The notes under the pieces: model-generated
Databases searched by the model: none
The model's input: only the letters and a program-made list of their open reading frames with translations
What the model was told of the DNA's origin: nothing
Program-made: the position numbers and the translations under genes
Origin: JAGVUD01 sp052033935
GTDB taxonomy: Bacteria; Armatimonadota; UBA5829; DSUL01
DNA length: 64,000 bases
NCBI GenBank assembly: GCA_052033935.1
Contig: JBPOJE010000025.1
Span: forward strand, 20,263 to 84,262
Direction of reading: 5' to 3'
In this document: positions 1 to 10,239 of the stretch, in pieces
How positions within the stretch are numbered: the first letter of the stretch is position 1
Layout: every line of letters begins with the position of its first letter

Positions 1-1644
1 ACGAAGGTGAACCCCTCCGACATGAACTTTGCCGAGGGCGTGCGCTATATCTACACCACCCAGCTTGCCCCGTCCGCGAGCATTCCGGGCGGCAAGCACA
101 CCTGGTTCGTCCGCGCTACGGTGGGCGGGCAGACGATCTACCCGCCGGGGCAGACCCCCTCGACGCCGAGCATCGGGCCGCTGGTCAACAGCGCACCGGA
201 GCTGACGGAAGCGAGCGTCAACCCGACATTCGGGCGCCCGTCGGACACTCAGTTCACGTTTGTCGTGACTTACGCGGATGCCGACAGAGTGGCGCCGGGA
301 GCAGGCGGCTATGTTCGGGTAGTTGTCTCGGGGGTTGCCTACCCGATGACGGCCCAGGCGAATCCCGACTGGAAGAAGCCGGTGGTTTACACACTGGCGA
401 CGCCTCTGCCGGGCGGACAGCATTTGTTCTACTTCGAGGCGTCCGACGGCATCGAAGCAACGCGGCTGCCAGGCGGAAGCGGTCAGTTCGACGGTCCGCG
501 GGTCAGCGCGCGCCCATCGTTGACGGACGGAACGGTTACGCCGGATTCGGGAACCACGGCGACGCTGTTCAGCTACAGTGTGAAGTACTCCGACCCCGAG
601 GGCGACCCTCCGGCGGTGGACGGCGTTCAGGTGCTGATTGACGGCCAGCCGCACGTAATGACGCGCGCGCCGGGTGTGCCGAACTACGTTACCGGGGTGA
701 CGTACACGTATACGACCACGCTGGGCGCGGGTTCTCACAACTTCATGTTCCAGGCCTCTGATGGAACAGATCTGATCACGAGTCCTTTGCAGAGCGGCAA
801 GCCGGATGTGGACGCGGTCGGGCTGACCGTCAACGCCTCGCCGAACCCGGCGGCCCTCGGGAGCCTGATCACCGTTTCCGGCGAGGTGCTTCCAAAGCGC
901 GCGGCAACTCTGAATGTGGTTCTCGTGCGGCCGGTGGGAGCAAACGTGAATCGTACGGTTACGACGGATTCGTCCGGCGCCTATTCGTTCACATTCGTGA
1001 CCGATGAGGTGGGGACGTGGGATGTACGCATAGCCGATCCGGCGACCAGCGCCAGCGCCGCCCTCAGTCCGAAGCTCACCGTCAACAAGGCCTCCCTGCG
1101 CGTTCAGGGCGGGGTGGTGGATATGATCTCGAGTCCCGTTTACTCGGTGACGGGCGATCCATCGGCCGTGTTCGGAAGCGCCGAAGCGCTCGGGCTCAAC
1201 ATTGTGAAGTGGGTTCCGGCAGCGGCTGTTTACAGTTACTACGGGGTTGCTCTCGACTTCCCTGTGCTGGGCGCGGCGTCGGGTTTCTGGATCAAGCCCG
1301 CGGTGACCACCACTCTTGAGTTGTCGGGTGCCCTGCACGACCAGACGCAGCCGATAGCAGCGCGTGTTTCGGCGGGCTGGAACCAGATAGGCTCCGGCTT
1401 TGTGACACCGGTGAACTGGGCGGATGTCATGGTGAAGTACGGCACGCAGGATCCCGTCAGCCTGTCCGAAGCACAGTCGCGCGGGTGGATCCGCGATTAC
1501 GCCTGGGGTTACGATCCGCTGGCGAAGCGCTACTTCTTGGTGCGCGGCTCAGGCGGCGAAGCGAGCACTCTCGATCCTTTCAGGGGCTACTGGGTGCGGT
1601 CGTTCGTTGATTGCGACCTACTCATCCAGCCGCCCTCGAAGTAG
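1..1644 (+). CDS. Secreted modular repeat protein, C-terminal part (5' end outside window)
   Basis: The frame is open from base 1, so the gene begins upstream of the window; the first possible internal start (GTG at 7) has no signal peptide. The visible part has about three modules of roughly 100 residues with the pattern GSH-x-(F/Y)-x-F-(E/Q)ASDG followed by a 'GPxV' linker, a carboxypeptidase-regulatory-like stretch (around residues 275-355), and a C-terminal domain of about 175 residues. That last domain contains 'SAGWNQIGSGF', 'RGWIRDYAWGYD' and 'FRGYWVRSFVDCDL'. The same C-terminal domain ends the next gene, so the two are paralogues. I do not know a function; secretion and a cell-surface or matrix role are inferred from the module type and from the signal peptide of the paralogue. 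Confidence 0.8.
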   Translation, partial: TKVNPSDMNFAEGVRYIYTTQLAPSASIPGGKHTWFVRATVGGQTIYPPGQTPSTPSIGPLVNSAPELTEASVNPTFGRPSDTQFTFVVTYADADRVAPGAGGYVRVVVSGVAYPMTAQANPDWKKPVVYTLATPLPGGQHLFYFEASDGIEATRLPGGSGQFDGPRVSARPSLTDGTVTPDSGTTATLFSYSVKYSDPEGDPPAVDGVQVLIDGQPHVMTRAPGVPNYVTGVTYTYTTTLGAGSHNFMFQASDGTDLITSPLQSGKPDVDAVGLTVNASPNPAALGSLITVSGEVLPKRAATLNVVLVRPVGANVNRTVTTDSSGAYSFTFVTDEVGTWDVRIADPATSASAALSPKLTVNKASLRVQGGVVDMISSPVYSVTGDPSAVFGSAEALGLNIVKWVPAAAVYSYYGVALDFPVLGAASGFWIKPAVTTTLELSGALHDQTQPIAARVSAGWNQIGSGFVTPVNWADVMVKYGTQDPVSLSEAQSRGWIRDYAWGYDPLAKRYFLVRGSGGEASTLDPFRGYWVRSFVDCDLLIQPPSK

Positions 1645-1778
1645 TAACAGAATACGGTAGGTCTTCCCGCGGCAATCAGAGAGCTGCAGGCAGGCAGTCT
1701 TCAGGTTGCCGGCCGGGCCGGTTACGAGTCTGGAGTTACGTAAGATTGAGCGATATTCATAAGAAGAACAGAAGAGCC

Positions 1779-4700
1779 ATGAACCTGCTGAGCCGACTGA
1801 GGGGGCAACTGGTTGCCGCGCATGGTCTGCGAGCCGCACTGCCGGGTCTCGCCGCCGCGCTGGCGTGCACAGTTCTGGCAGGGCCGGTCTCGGGTCAGTC
1901 GCTGTCCGGACCGGGCGTCACGCCGGGTAAGGCCACCACCAACTCAATCTACAATCATACCGTCACCTGGAATTGGACTCCCGCTAACAACCATTTCCCC
2001 TGGTATGCCAATGTTGTTACGCTTGGGCCGGAAGAGGTTACGCGCGTCTATCGCGACGCCGCGCGCACGCAGCTTGTCACCGACCAGGTGGACATCAAGA
2101 TACCCGCCACATGGTTTGGCGTGGATCGGTTCTACGAGATCTGGGCCGCAAACCGTGAGCGCTACCCACAGACCACAGACCGGGTCAACATGGGACAAAG
2201 GGTGGGCGGAAACCGCCTCCGCGTGACCCTTCCGGTGGACGAAGAAGGCAATACGATCAGCCCTGTCACAGCGACGGGCGATCTGACAGCACGGGTCCGG
2301 CTTGGCGCCTTCCGCGTCGTTGAGCGCAACATCCCCGTGGATCCCGACGGCGACGGCCAGACTTTCTTCACGCGCGCGGTGCCGATTGTTGCTGTGGCTG
2401 GAGTGTTTGACGAGAACGGGGTGGATTACTGGGAGACCCATGACCAGAACGGCAACCCGACAGGCAGTCTGGGTTCTGTTGTCAGCGGTGGAATCTATCC
2501 GTACCGCTGCGGCCTCAGTCTGCCATCGCCGCTACCCAGCCGCGTGAAGACCGTGACGCTCATCTACTATGTCGGCCCGGTGACGCTCGGCAACATCGGC
2601 GGCGGTTTTCCGGATGACGACGGTAATTACGTGCCGCTTGCGGCCGCATGGGATGGCGACAGGATGCCACAGGATGGGGCGAGATTCCTCGTGTCCGTGT
2701 CCAAGGGCCTCAGTCTGCTCAACGACCCGCGCGCCGTGCCCGGGGTAAACCTTGTGACCGAACCGTGGCGGGCCCAGCACTGGGCCACCCGTTTCATCAA
2801 GCGTGACAGCAACGGGCGTCCCGAACGGATAACCAGCGATACCGATGACGACGTCATACGTTACGGTGCGCATCTCGGCGACCTGGATACCGAGTCGTTC
2901 CCGTCAACACCGCCGCTCGTGGGCGCTGATGCGACTGTTATCGGCCCCAATCTGTACACCTACCACAACTATCCGAGCGTGCTACAGAAAGTAGGCCCGA
3001 GCGGCTCGACTATCGTCAAGGTTTCGCCTCCTGACGGTGGCTATCTTTCGGATGTTCGCGGAGTGTGGGCCGATTCCGACGCGGACGATGACGACGTTGC
3101 CGACCTGACCGGGCCAAACTACTACAGCGGCGGTACGTTCGACCCCGAGACCAGCATTATTACCCTTGGCACCGCACTGCCCTCTTCGGTTCAGACTGTC
3201 TGGGTGGACTATGCTTACACTGGCCTCTTCCGGTACGGTGGCGCCGGCGAGGAAGAAGACAAGTACAAGTACCTGTGGGGTCACGATGTGCTCGCGGCGT
3301 ACCCGACGGTGGCGTTCGTGAACCGCGCTAAAGTGTACAATCCGCTGGTGGCCGAGCAGTATATCCGCGACTACTACTGGCGCATAGACCCGGTCTCGGG
3401 CGACATGGTTGTGAACCCTTCCGCAAGGAAGATGCTCAAGATTACCGACGACGCCGCCTTCATAGATGGCAGTGGCACGGCGACGGCGGATGAGCGGCTC
3501 TTCACTCCGTTCAAAGAGAACGCTCCCAACGACGGCAACAGTTCGCACTCGTTCAACTTCAGGGTGCGCTACTTCAACGACCAGGGCCTCGGCGCCACCA
3601 ACTGGTTACCGAGAGCCGATGGCCTGCCGGGCGCTTCGGGCGTGATGGTGTACGTGAAGTACGATGGCGAGAACGACTACCGGCCCTACGGCATGGCCCA
3701 GGAGAATCCGGCGGTCAACAACGTTGCGCGTAATGACATCGGCTATCCGGGCGACTACGGATTGGGATACCTGCTCCGGTTTGAACCGAATTCTGGGTTC
3801 AGCGGTCATGTCCTGGCGGGCAAGAAGAACTACCCCAGGCAGCCGTGGACGTTGCCGAACAACTACATCTCCATGCCCGTTGGCAGGCATCAGTACTTCT
3901 TCGCGACGTCCGATGACTCGGTGAAAGACTGGGATGGCAATCTCTGGCGGAACCCGCTGCCGAAGGTCAGGGCGCTGGACTGGGAGGATCCGTTTGATTA
4001 TCCGTGGTGGACCCAGCAGAACCCGCCCGCTTACCGGCCCGGCGATGCCATCCTTGGCTTCGACACGTTCAACTTTGCGGATATCAGAACCTATCAGCCC
4101 GGGTTGCTGACTACGGGCTACGAGTACGAAGCGACCGAGCACCCGGTCGTGCATGCGCTGCTCTCGGGCATTCCGTTCGGGCCGGATGCGTACGGGCACA
4201 TCGGCGGCGGTTACTTCCTCGGAACGCTGTTCCCCTATGTGCCGGCGACCAATCCTGTGCAGCCGCCCGTGCTGACGGGTATGTCCGCCGGGTTCAACCT
4301 TGCGGGTGCATGGCAGCCAACCTCAATGGGCACGTCGTCCACGATGTTCACTTTCAAGGTCATCTGGCAGTCGTTCGATCCCGATACCAAGGTGGGCCGT
4401 GCGCCAAAGTACATCAAGGTGTTCATCAACAACAAGTCCACCGCCAAGCCGACGCTGGATACGGACAATACGACGGTTGATCCCGCCGCGAAGTACACCG
4501 GCTACACGATGGTGCCGGTCAAGGCCAACCCGACTGCCGCCGACTATGCGGCCGGCCTGACCTATCAGTATCAGACCACGCTGCCGCCCGGCCCGCATAC
4601 GTACTATTTCGAGGCTGACGCCGGGTTCGGCGCTGTGCGTTTCCCGGTGCGCCCAGACGGACGCCGGCTGGACGCGCCGCCGGATGACGGAGGCTATGCC

Positions 4701-7700
4701 TGGTACGAGGACCCTTATGTGCCCGGCGAGTACGACTTTGCCGACAACAACGACTACTGCCCGGGGCCGTATGTCAACAACAAGCCGCAACTGCTAAGCC
4801 CGAGCGTCACGCCGTCGAGCGGCCCTTACGGGACAGATTTCGTTTACAGGGTCATCTACAAGGATCCGGACGGCCAGCGGCCGGTGCAGACCGACATCAT
4901 CATCGAGGTCGCTCCCGGCCAGACCGTGCGCGCCACCATGCAGCGCGTTCAGCCCGATCCGGCGAAGGTGGACTACGCCGCGGGCGAGGCCTATATCTTC
5001 CGGGCTTCCTCGCTCCAGGGTTCGGTGTTCGCTCCTGGCATCAGGCGCTATCGCTTCGAGTTCCGCGACGACTGGGGCCACCCCGAGATTCAGGTGGACA
5101 GGGTCCCGGGTGAGCTCGTGAGCGCGCCTACGATGGTGAACAATGTGGTCGCGTGGTATGATGGGCCGACGGTGTCCGCTCAGGCGCGGCCGCTGCTGAC
5201 CGCCGGGGCGGTGTCGTCTTCGGATGGTTCGTCGAATCCGGCCACGGTGTGGACCTACCAGGTCACTTACACGCACGGCAACAACATCGCGCCGAGCTTC
5301 GTCAACGTCTACATCGGCGCTCAGCGCGATCCGGCCGACCCGCTCAATGAACGCACGCTGGAACGTGCCAAGCCGTCGTCGGCCAGAAGCGTGCAGGTTG
5401 CTGCAAGTCCGGTCACGTCGGTCACTGGCGTGTGGACCAACCCGGCGGGAACCGGTGTCAACTACTACAGTGGTGGCAGCTTCAACCCGAGCACGGGGGT
5501 CATCACCCTCGGTGTCGCTCTGCCCGAGCCCAGCCGTGATGTCTGGGTGACCTACTTGGCGAACCCCATCGTCTGGGATGGCGGGAACCGGATGAGCAAG
5601 CGCGACGCCGCCGACATCATCTATACCGACGGCGCGGTCTATCAGTATCAGACCATGCTGCCCGGTCCGCAGAGGACGGGCGACCTGCCAATTACGTACT
5701 ACTTCACGTATCAGGCGTCTGACGGGCGGCTCGTGACCCACTACGATGCTGCCTCATCGGCGTCAGCGTTCGCGCTGACCCGCCAGCCCGCTGGAGAGGG
5801 AGTCACCGATACTGGTGAAATTCTGAACCACGCCACGAGCCAGAACTACACGGTGTATCAGGCCGGGTACTTCCCGATCGTGGGGCCGCTGCCGGTGAGC
5901 GCGACGAGTGATCCGGGCGTGCTCTTGCAGCCCATCATTTACAAGAATGATCTGCAGCTTATGCCTGGTTTCACCGGAGTGCTGGACTCGGCCTATCCTG
6001 AGGACAACGTCACGGTAAACCCCGACGGCCTGAGTGTCACCGTTGACCCGTCCGTGGTCCACATGGTACTCGGCGTATATACCGACGCTCTGATGATGGG
6101 CACGGATTACTACGCCGGCGGTGCGGGAGGCAAGTACAACAGCGCCTCGGGCGTCATCGCTCTGGGCACGCAGCTTCCCGCGGGAGTCCGCCGTGTGTAT
6201 GTGAGCTTCTCCAACAGGGGCGACTATCGCGTGGACTACGTAAACGGCAAGGTGATCTTTACCGAGCCGAACGAGGCCAGTGATGTGCTCGAGATGGAGT
6301 ACTGGTGGGCCACCAAGGGCCCTGCCAGCGTCGGCCTGAACAACCCTCCGTCGCTCTCACTGGGGCGCTGGACGGCGATGCCGGTGGATACCGTGCCGAA
6401 CGATGGAGTGGACGGGTCGAGCACGACGGAGTTCACGTTCTCAGTCGTCTATCGCGATGTCGACGGGCAGGGAGGCCAGGCGCCTTCGTTCGTGAACATC
6501 ATCATTGATGGCGTTGTGCATCCGATGACGCTCAGCACGAGCAATCCGGTCTATTCCACGGGCGCGACATTCAGCTACACGACAAAGCTGTCGAGCGGAT
6601 CGCATCTGTACTACTTCGAGGCGTCGGACGGCACGGGCTTTGCCGCATACGATGCGGAAGGGTCGAAGAGTTCGGCAGCCGAGATCACGGGGCTGGTGCC
6701 GATCGTCGGGCCGTATGTCAACGACCGGCCGGTGCTCTCGTCCGGCGCTGTCTCACCCAACCCCGTGGACGGCATCGCGGCAGGAAGCTCGGCGACCTAC
6801 GCGGTCACGTACACTGATGCCGACGGCAACCCGCCGAACGTGGGCTACCCGAAGGTCTGGATAGACAATCCGGCCGAGGTGGACTACTCCGGTAAGGTGA
6901 CGGCGGTCAACGGTACCACGCTCACCATTGGCGGCGCGGACTGGGCGCCCGGTGTGCTGACCGGCAAGCTCCTTCAGGTGACGACCGGACTGGTGCTTGA
7001 TCCCGAGACCCAGACGCTCCGCAGTCCGAGCGCGGCTTCCGGCCGAATCTATCAGGTGCTGGACAGCGGGCGGAACACGCTGGTCGTGATGCCCACCGAA
7101 CTGCCGGGTGAGACGATCATCGTGGGAGACACGATCTCGGTTACCGCGCTGGTGATGAGCAAGCAGAACCCGCAGCAGACAGACTACCGGCAGCCGGTTC
7201 CTTACCAGCTCGTTGTTCCATCCATGCCTGTGGGCACTCACGAATACCACTTTAGCGTTGTGTCGGCCCCGACAGTGGAGATTGTGAGGCTCAGGGCAGG
7301 CACTGCCGAGTTCGCCGGTCCGCTCGTCACGAGCACGCCGCCAGACGGCAACGTGGCCCCGGTGCTTGCGGCCGGATCGGTCACGCCGGAGAGAGGCGTC
7401 TCGAACACCGCCTTCACGTTCGAAGTTGCCTATTCGGATGCCGATGACGATCCGCCGGGTGCGCACGACGGCGTGTTCGGATATGTCAGGCTCGTGTTCA
7501 ACGACGGCAGCTATCCGGCGCAGAGAATGCAACCCGTGAGCGCGGTCAACTCGTGGATCAGCCCGGTCGTTTACCGGGTGGTTCTCGACGATCTTCCTGC
7601 TGGAACTCATCTGTTCCACTTCGAGGCGTCCGACGGATACCGTGCCGTGCGTTATCCCGAGACAACGGCCTACGACACGGCGGTTGTGATCAACTCCGCG

Positions 7701-9182
7701 CCGTCACTGGCGTCGGGGACGGTCTCGCCCCCGAACGGGACTCCAGACGCCGATTTCACTTGGAGCATCGTGTACAGGGACGCCGACAACCAGGCCCCTG
7801 CTTTCGTGAGAGTGCTGATCGACGGCACGGCGCACGATATGGCGAAGGTTACCGCCGGGAGCAACTATGCGTCGGGCGTGACCTACCGGTGGACGCAGAA
7901 CCTGCCGCTCGGCACGCACAGCTTCCTGTTCGAGGCAAGCGACGGGCAGCCGGGAGAGCCTGTTGTCCAGACCACGCTTCAGAGCGGGCCTATCGTTCAG
8001 GATGTGGCTGGGCCGGAACTGACGGACGGGGCGGTTTCGCCGGAGCAGGGCGCGGCGAATGAGCAGTTTGTTTATAGCGTGTGGTATCGCGACCCGAACA
8101 ACCGTCTGCCAGCCAGCATCTCGGTATTTATTGACGGCAGCGCCACCGGACGCGCGCTGTTTGCCACGGGCGTCCCGGACGCTCAGGGACGGCAGCGCTA
8201 CGAATCTGCGCCGGTGTCGCTGGGTGGCGGCTCGCATACGTTCTACTTTGAGGCCTCCAACGGCCTCGCGACCAGCCGCCTGGGCACGCCGGGCAGCCCG
8301 CTGCTTGGGCCGTTGGTCTCTGGCGCCAGTCTGGTGCTGAACGTGTCGAGCGATAGCTACAAGCTCGGACAGACCATCTCGGTGACGGGCTCGCTCGCTC
8401 CGGCCAGCCTGAGTCCGGCCGCGATCATCATTACCCTGAACACGCCGGACGTGAACCGGCCCGTGATTCAGAAGACCGTGACGACCGCGGCCGACGGAAC
8501 ATTTGCAGCGGACGTTGCCACGGCGGACTATACCGGCACCTGGACTATCCGGGCGGCCTGGAACGGCGGCTCTGGGTTCCCGGCGCAGGAGACGGCGCTG
8601 ACGTCCATAGATGTTGGCGGCTTCGTGTTCCACGTGAACGCGGGTGGCGTGGATATGGTGACGCTGACACTGATTCCGTCGAGCGCAGACCCGGCGGTTG
8701 TCTTCGGCGATGCCGCCACGGCGACGAACGTTCAGATGGCCGCCTGGAGTCCGGGCCTGGCTGATTACCTGTTCTATCCCGCCCGCGCTCCGCGCGCTGC
8801 CGCGCAGCTTTGGGGTGGGGCCGGATTCTGGATCAAGCCGCTCGTGACGCAGGATGTCGAAGTCAGCGGAAAGCTTGCTTCCCAGACATCGGCGTATCGG
8901 ATACCGCTGAGCGCTGGCTGGAACCAGGTCGGTTCTGTGTTTGTGAGGCCGATACAGATCGGTGCGATGCAGGTCGTGTATCAGGGTCAGACACGGACGC
9001 TGGCGGATGCCGCGCGGCAGGGATGGATCCGAGACTACGCCTGGGGCTTCGACTCGGCGGCGGCAAATCCCGGCGAATACTACTTCCTGGTGATGGCCGG
9101 TACGAACCGGACGACCTTCGAGCCGGGCCGGGGATACTGGATCAGGGCGCTTGTTGACTGCGACCTGGTGCTCGTTCCGTAG
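1779..9182 (+). CDS. Giant secreted modular repeat protein (about 2467 aa)
   Basis: The ATG at 1779 is chosen because it opens a signal peptide (basic MNLLSRLRGQ, hydrophobic core, likely cleavage near residue 40 after VSGQ); the frame is open further upstream but that part looks non-coding. Two module types alternate. One is about 100 residues with 'DxDG..P..V.V.IDG' and 'G.H.YYFEASDG' motifs, seen about eight times in variants. The other carries NYYSGG-x-F...ITLG-x-LP and a following V-W-V-x-Y strand, near residues 446, 1227 and 1443. The last 180 residues repeat the C-terminal domain of the preceding gene ('SAGWNQVGSVF', 'GWIRDYAWGFD', 'GRGYWIRALVDCDL'). The upstream AGAAGAG is a weak ribosome binding site. 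Function unknown; a surface fibre or matrix protein is an inference. Confidence 0.85.
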   Translation: MNLLSRLRGQLVAAHGLRAALPGLAAALACTVLAGPVSGQSLSGPGVTPGKATTNSIYNHTVTWNWTPANNHFPWYANVVTLGPEEVTRVYRDAARTQLVTDQVDIKIPATWFGVDRFYEIWAANRERYPQTTDRVNMGQRVGGNRLRVTLPVDEEGNTISPVTATGDLTARVRLGAFRVVERNIPVDPDGDGQTFFTRAVPIVAVAGVFDENGVDYWETHDQNGNPTGSLGSVVSGGIYPYRCGLSLPSPLPSRVKTVTLIYYVGPVTLGNIGGGFPDDDGNYVPLAAAWDGDRMPQDGARFLVSVSKGLSLLNDPRAVPGVNLVTEPWRAQHWATRFIKRDSNGRPERITSDTDDDVIRYGAHLGDLDTESFPSTPPLVGADATVIGPNLYTYHNYPSVLQKVGPSGSTIVKVSPPDGGYLSDVRGVWADSDADDDDVADLTGPNYYSGGTFDPETSIITLGTALPSSVQTVWVDYAYTGLFRYGGAGEEEDKYKYLWGHDVLAAYPTVAFVNRAKVYNPLVAEQYIRDYYWRIDPVSGDMVVNPSARKMLKITDDAAFIDGSGTATADERLFTPFKENAPNDGNSSHSFNFRVRYFNDQGLGATNWLPRADGLPGASGVMVYVKYDGENDYRPYGMAQENPAVNNVARNDIGYPGDYGLGYLLRFEPNSGFSGHVLAGKKNYPRQPWTLPNNYISMPVGRHQYFFATSDDSVKDWDGNLWRNPLPKVRALDWEDPFDYPWWTQQNPPAYRPGDAILGFDTFNFADIRTYQPGLLTTGYEYEATEHPVVHALLSGIPFGPDAYGHIGGGYFLGTLFPYVPATNPVQPPVLTGMSAGFNLAGAWQPTSMGTSSTMFTFKVIWQSFDPDTKVGRAPKYIKVFINNKSTAKPTLDTDNTTVDPAAKYTGYTMVPVKANPTAADYAAGLTYQYQTTLPPGPHTYYFEADAGFGAVRFPVRPDGRRLDAPPDDGGYAWYEDPYVPGEYDFADNNDYCPGPYVNNKPQLLSPSVTPSSGPYGTDFVYRVIYKDPDGQRPVQTDIIIEVAPGQTVRATMQRVQPDPAKVDYAAGEAYIFRASSLQGSVFAPGIRRYRFEFRDDWGHPEIQVDRVPGELVSAPTMVNNVVAWYDGPTVSAQARPLLTAGAVSSSDGSSNPATVWTYQVTYTHGNNIAPSFVNVYIGAQRDPADPLNERTLERAKPSSARSVQVAASPVTSVTGVWTNPAGTGVNYYSGGSFNPSTGVITLGVALPEPSRDVWVTYLANPIVWDGGNRMSKRDAADIIYTDGAVYQYQTMLPGPQRTGDLPITYYFTYQASDGRLVTHYDAASSASAFALTRQPAGEGVTDTGEILNHATSQNYTVYQAGYFPIVGPLPVSATSDPGVLLQPIIYKNDLQLMPGFTGVLDSAYPEDNVTVNPDGLSVTVDPSVVHMVLGVYTDALMMGTDYYAGGAGGKYNSASGVIALGTQLPAGVRRVYVSFSNRGDYRVDYVNGKVIFTEPNEASDVLEMEYWWATKGPASVGLNNPPSLSLGRWTAMPVDTVPNDGVDGSSTTEFTFSVVYRDVDGQGGQAPSFVNIIIDGVVHPMTLSTSNPVYSTGATFSYTTKLSSGSHLYYFEASDGTGFAAYDAEGSKSSAAEITGLVPIVGPYVNDRPVLSSGAVSPNPVDGIAAGSSATYAVTYTDADGNPPNVGYPKVWIDNPAEVDYSGKVTAVNGTTLTIGGADWAPGVLTGKLLQVTTGLVLDPETQTLRSPSAASGRIYQVLDSGRNTLVVMPTELPGETIIVGDTISVTALVMSKQNPQQTDYRQPVPYQLVVPSMPVGTHEYHFSVVSAPTVEIVRLRAGTAEFAGPLVTSTPPDGNVAPVLAAGSVTPERGVSNTAFTFEVAYSDADDDPPGAHDGVFGYVRLVFNDGSYPAQRMQPVSAVNSWISPVVYRVVLDDLPAGTHLFHFEASDGYRAVRYPETTAYDTAVVINSAPSLASGTVSPPNGTPDADFTWSIVYRDADNQAPAFVRVLIDGTAHDMAKVTAGSNYASGVTYRWTQNLPLGTHSFLFEASDGQPGEPVVQTTLQSGPIVQDVAGPELTDGAVSPEQGAANEQFVYSVWYRDPNNRLPASISVFIDGSATGRALFATGVPDAQGRQRYESAPVSLGGGSHTFYFEASNGLATSRLGTPGSPLLGPLVSGASLVLNVSSDSYKLGQTISVTGSLAPASLSPAAIIITLNTPDVNRPVIQKTVTTAADGTFAADVATADYTGTWTIRAAWNGGSGFPAQETALTSIDVGGFVFHVNAGGVDMVTLTLIPSSADPAVVFGDAATATNVQMAAWSPGLADYLFYPARAPRAAAQLWGGAGFWIKPLVTQDVEVSGKLASQTSAYRIPLSAGWNQVGSVFVRPIQIGAMQVVYQGQTRTLADAARQGWIRDYAWGFDSAAANPGEYYFLVMAGTNRTTFEPGRGYWIRALVDCDLVLVP

Positions 9183-9187
9183 GATGT

Positions 9188-9210
9188 TTCCTGCCCCGGC
9201 GGGGCAGGAA
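9188..9210. other. Perfect 10-bp inverted repeat after the giant protein gene
   Basis: TTCCTGCCCC and GGGGCAGGAA are separated by a 3-base loop, starting 6 bases after the stop codon. No T-run follows on either strand, so it is not a standard intrinsic terminator. It could protect the mRNA 3' end or be a weak transcription stop. Confidence 0.5.
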
Positions 9211-9288
9211 TAGGAGACAGATGGTCTTCCACCGGGGGACGGCTTGCTGGTGGGGACGATTAGCTGATAGTGCAGATGAGGAAACTTG

Positions 9289-10167
9289 ATGAGATGTAAC
9301 GTGTTTCAGCGCATCGCGCTTCTGGTGGCGGGCGCATATGTGATCAACCTTGCCGCGCCAGCCGCTGCGCAGAATGCCGCTCCGGCGCCGGAGACCGCCA
9401 AGGCCCCGGCTGTGGCGAAGGCAGACGGCGGCGCTTCCGAGGCGGGGTACACCGGCCCGCGCATCAGCCTGCTGGTGTTCCCGTTTGATACTTCGGAAGT
9501 GCAGGGTGCGCCACCGGGACTGGGCGAGAGCCTGGCTAAGATGTTCAAGGACGGCACCCTGCGAAGCACCATTTTCACTGGCGTGACATTCAATCCGAAG
9601 TTTCCGGTCCTGCGCCGGGCGCTCGACGAGACGACGCTTTCGGCCGCCGACATGAAGGAGCCGTTCACGCTGGATCCGCGCGACGCCGAACGCGCCGCAA
9701 AGATCGGTCGGGTTATGGACATGCCGGTCGCTCTGGGATCGCTCCAGGACTTCAACTACGACCGGGAGAAGAAAGAGGCGACCGTCACCATTACAGCCGA
9801 GATTATCAACAGCCAGACCGGGCGCATTGACAAAACCCTTGTCGCAAGCGGCAAGACTCCGGCCTCGATGGTCGTCGGCACTGAAACGGACTATCTCCTG
9901 CGGGCGGCGGAGGCCGCCGGGCAGGATCTCCTCGCGAAGATTCCGGGTGTGGAGCCGGTGGTTGACCCGGTGGCGGGCACGAACGGCAAGACTGCGGCGG
10001 CCGGCGGGGAAAAGCCCGTGGTTGTTGAGCCTGTCAAGAAGAAGAAAAGCAACTCCGGCCTGTGGGCGGCGCTTGCCGTGCTGGCTGGCATCATCATCGC
10101 CGGAAGCGGCGGTGGCGGAGGTGGGGGCGGAACCGCCACGGACGGGCCACCGGCTCCTCCTTACTAA
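9289..10167 (+). CDS. Secreted protein with C-terminal membrane segment and poly-glycine tail
   Basis: The ATG at 9289 follows GATGAGG with 7 bases spacing; a TTG immediately before it is less likely. Residues 1-25 form a signal peptide (hydrophobic stretch ending LAAPAAAQ). A soluble domain follows ('ISLLVFPFDTSE', later 'VTITAEIINSQTGRI' and 'LLRAAEAAGQDLLAKIP') whose layout resembles CsgG/LpoB-like envelope domains that bind a partner, but I cannot assign it firmly. Near the C-terminus a KKKK cluster precedes a hydrophobic segment and a run of eight glycines, then a proline-rich end. It is followed by its own strong terminator, so it probably ends the transcript of the giant surface protein. 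Function unknown. Confidence 0.75.
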   Translation: MRCNVFQRIALLVAGAYVINLAAPAAAQNAAPAPETAKAPAVAKADGGASEAGYTGPRISLLVFPFDTSEVQGAPPGLGESLAKMFKDGTLRSTIFTGVTFNPKFPVLRRALDETTLSAADMKEPFTLDPRDAERAAKIGRVMDMPVALGSLQDFNYDREKKEATVTITAEIINSQTGRIDKTLVASGKTPASMVVGTETDYLLRAAEAAGQDLLAKIPGVEPVVDPVAGTNGKTAAAGGEKPVVVEPVKKKKSNSGLWAALAVLAGIIIAGSGGGGGGGGTATDGPPAPPY

Positions 10168-10200
10168 ACTAAAGAGACAGCCTGCACGAATCAGCTTCAG

Positions 10201-10236
10201 AGCGGCGGCGCCGGATTCCGGCAGCCGCCGCTTTTT
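10201..10236 (+). terminator. Rho-independent terminator
   Basis: A 9-bp stem AGCGGCGGC / GCCGCCGCT encloses a smaller GCCGG/CCGGC hairpin and is followed by five T residues (10232-10236). It lies 34 bases after the stop of the preceding secreted-protein gene and insulates it from uvrB. Confidence 0.85.
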
Positions 10237-10239
10237 CGT

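Noticed and set aside
9188..9210. Intrinsic terminator after the giant protein gene
   Set aside because: The stem is perfect but no T-run follows, and the next gene probably shares the transcript; it is listed only as a hairpin.
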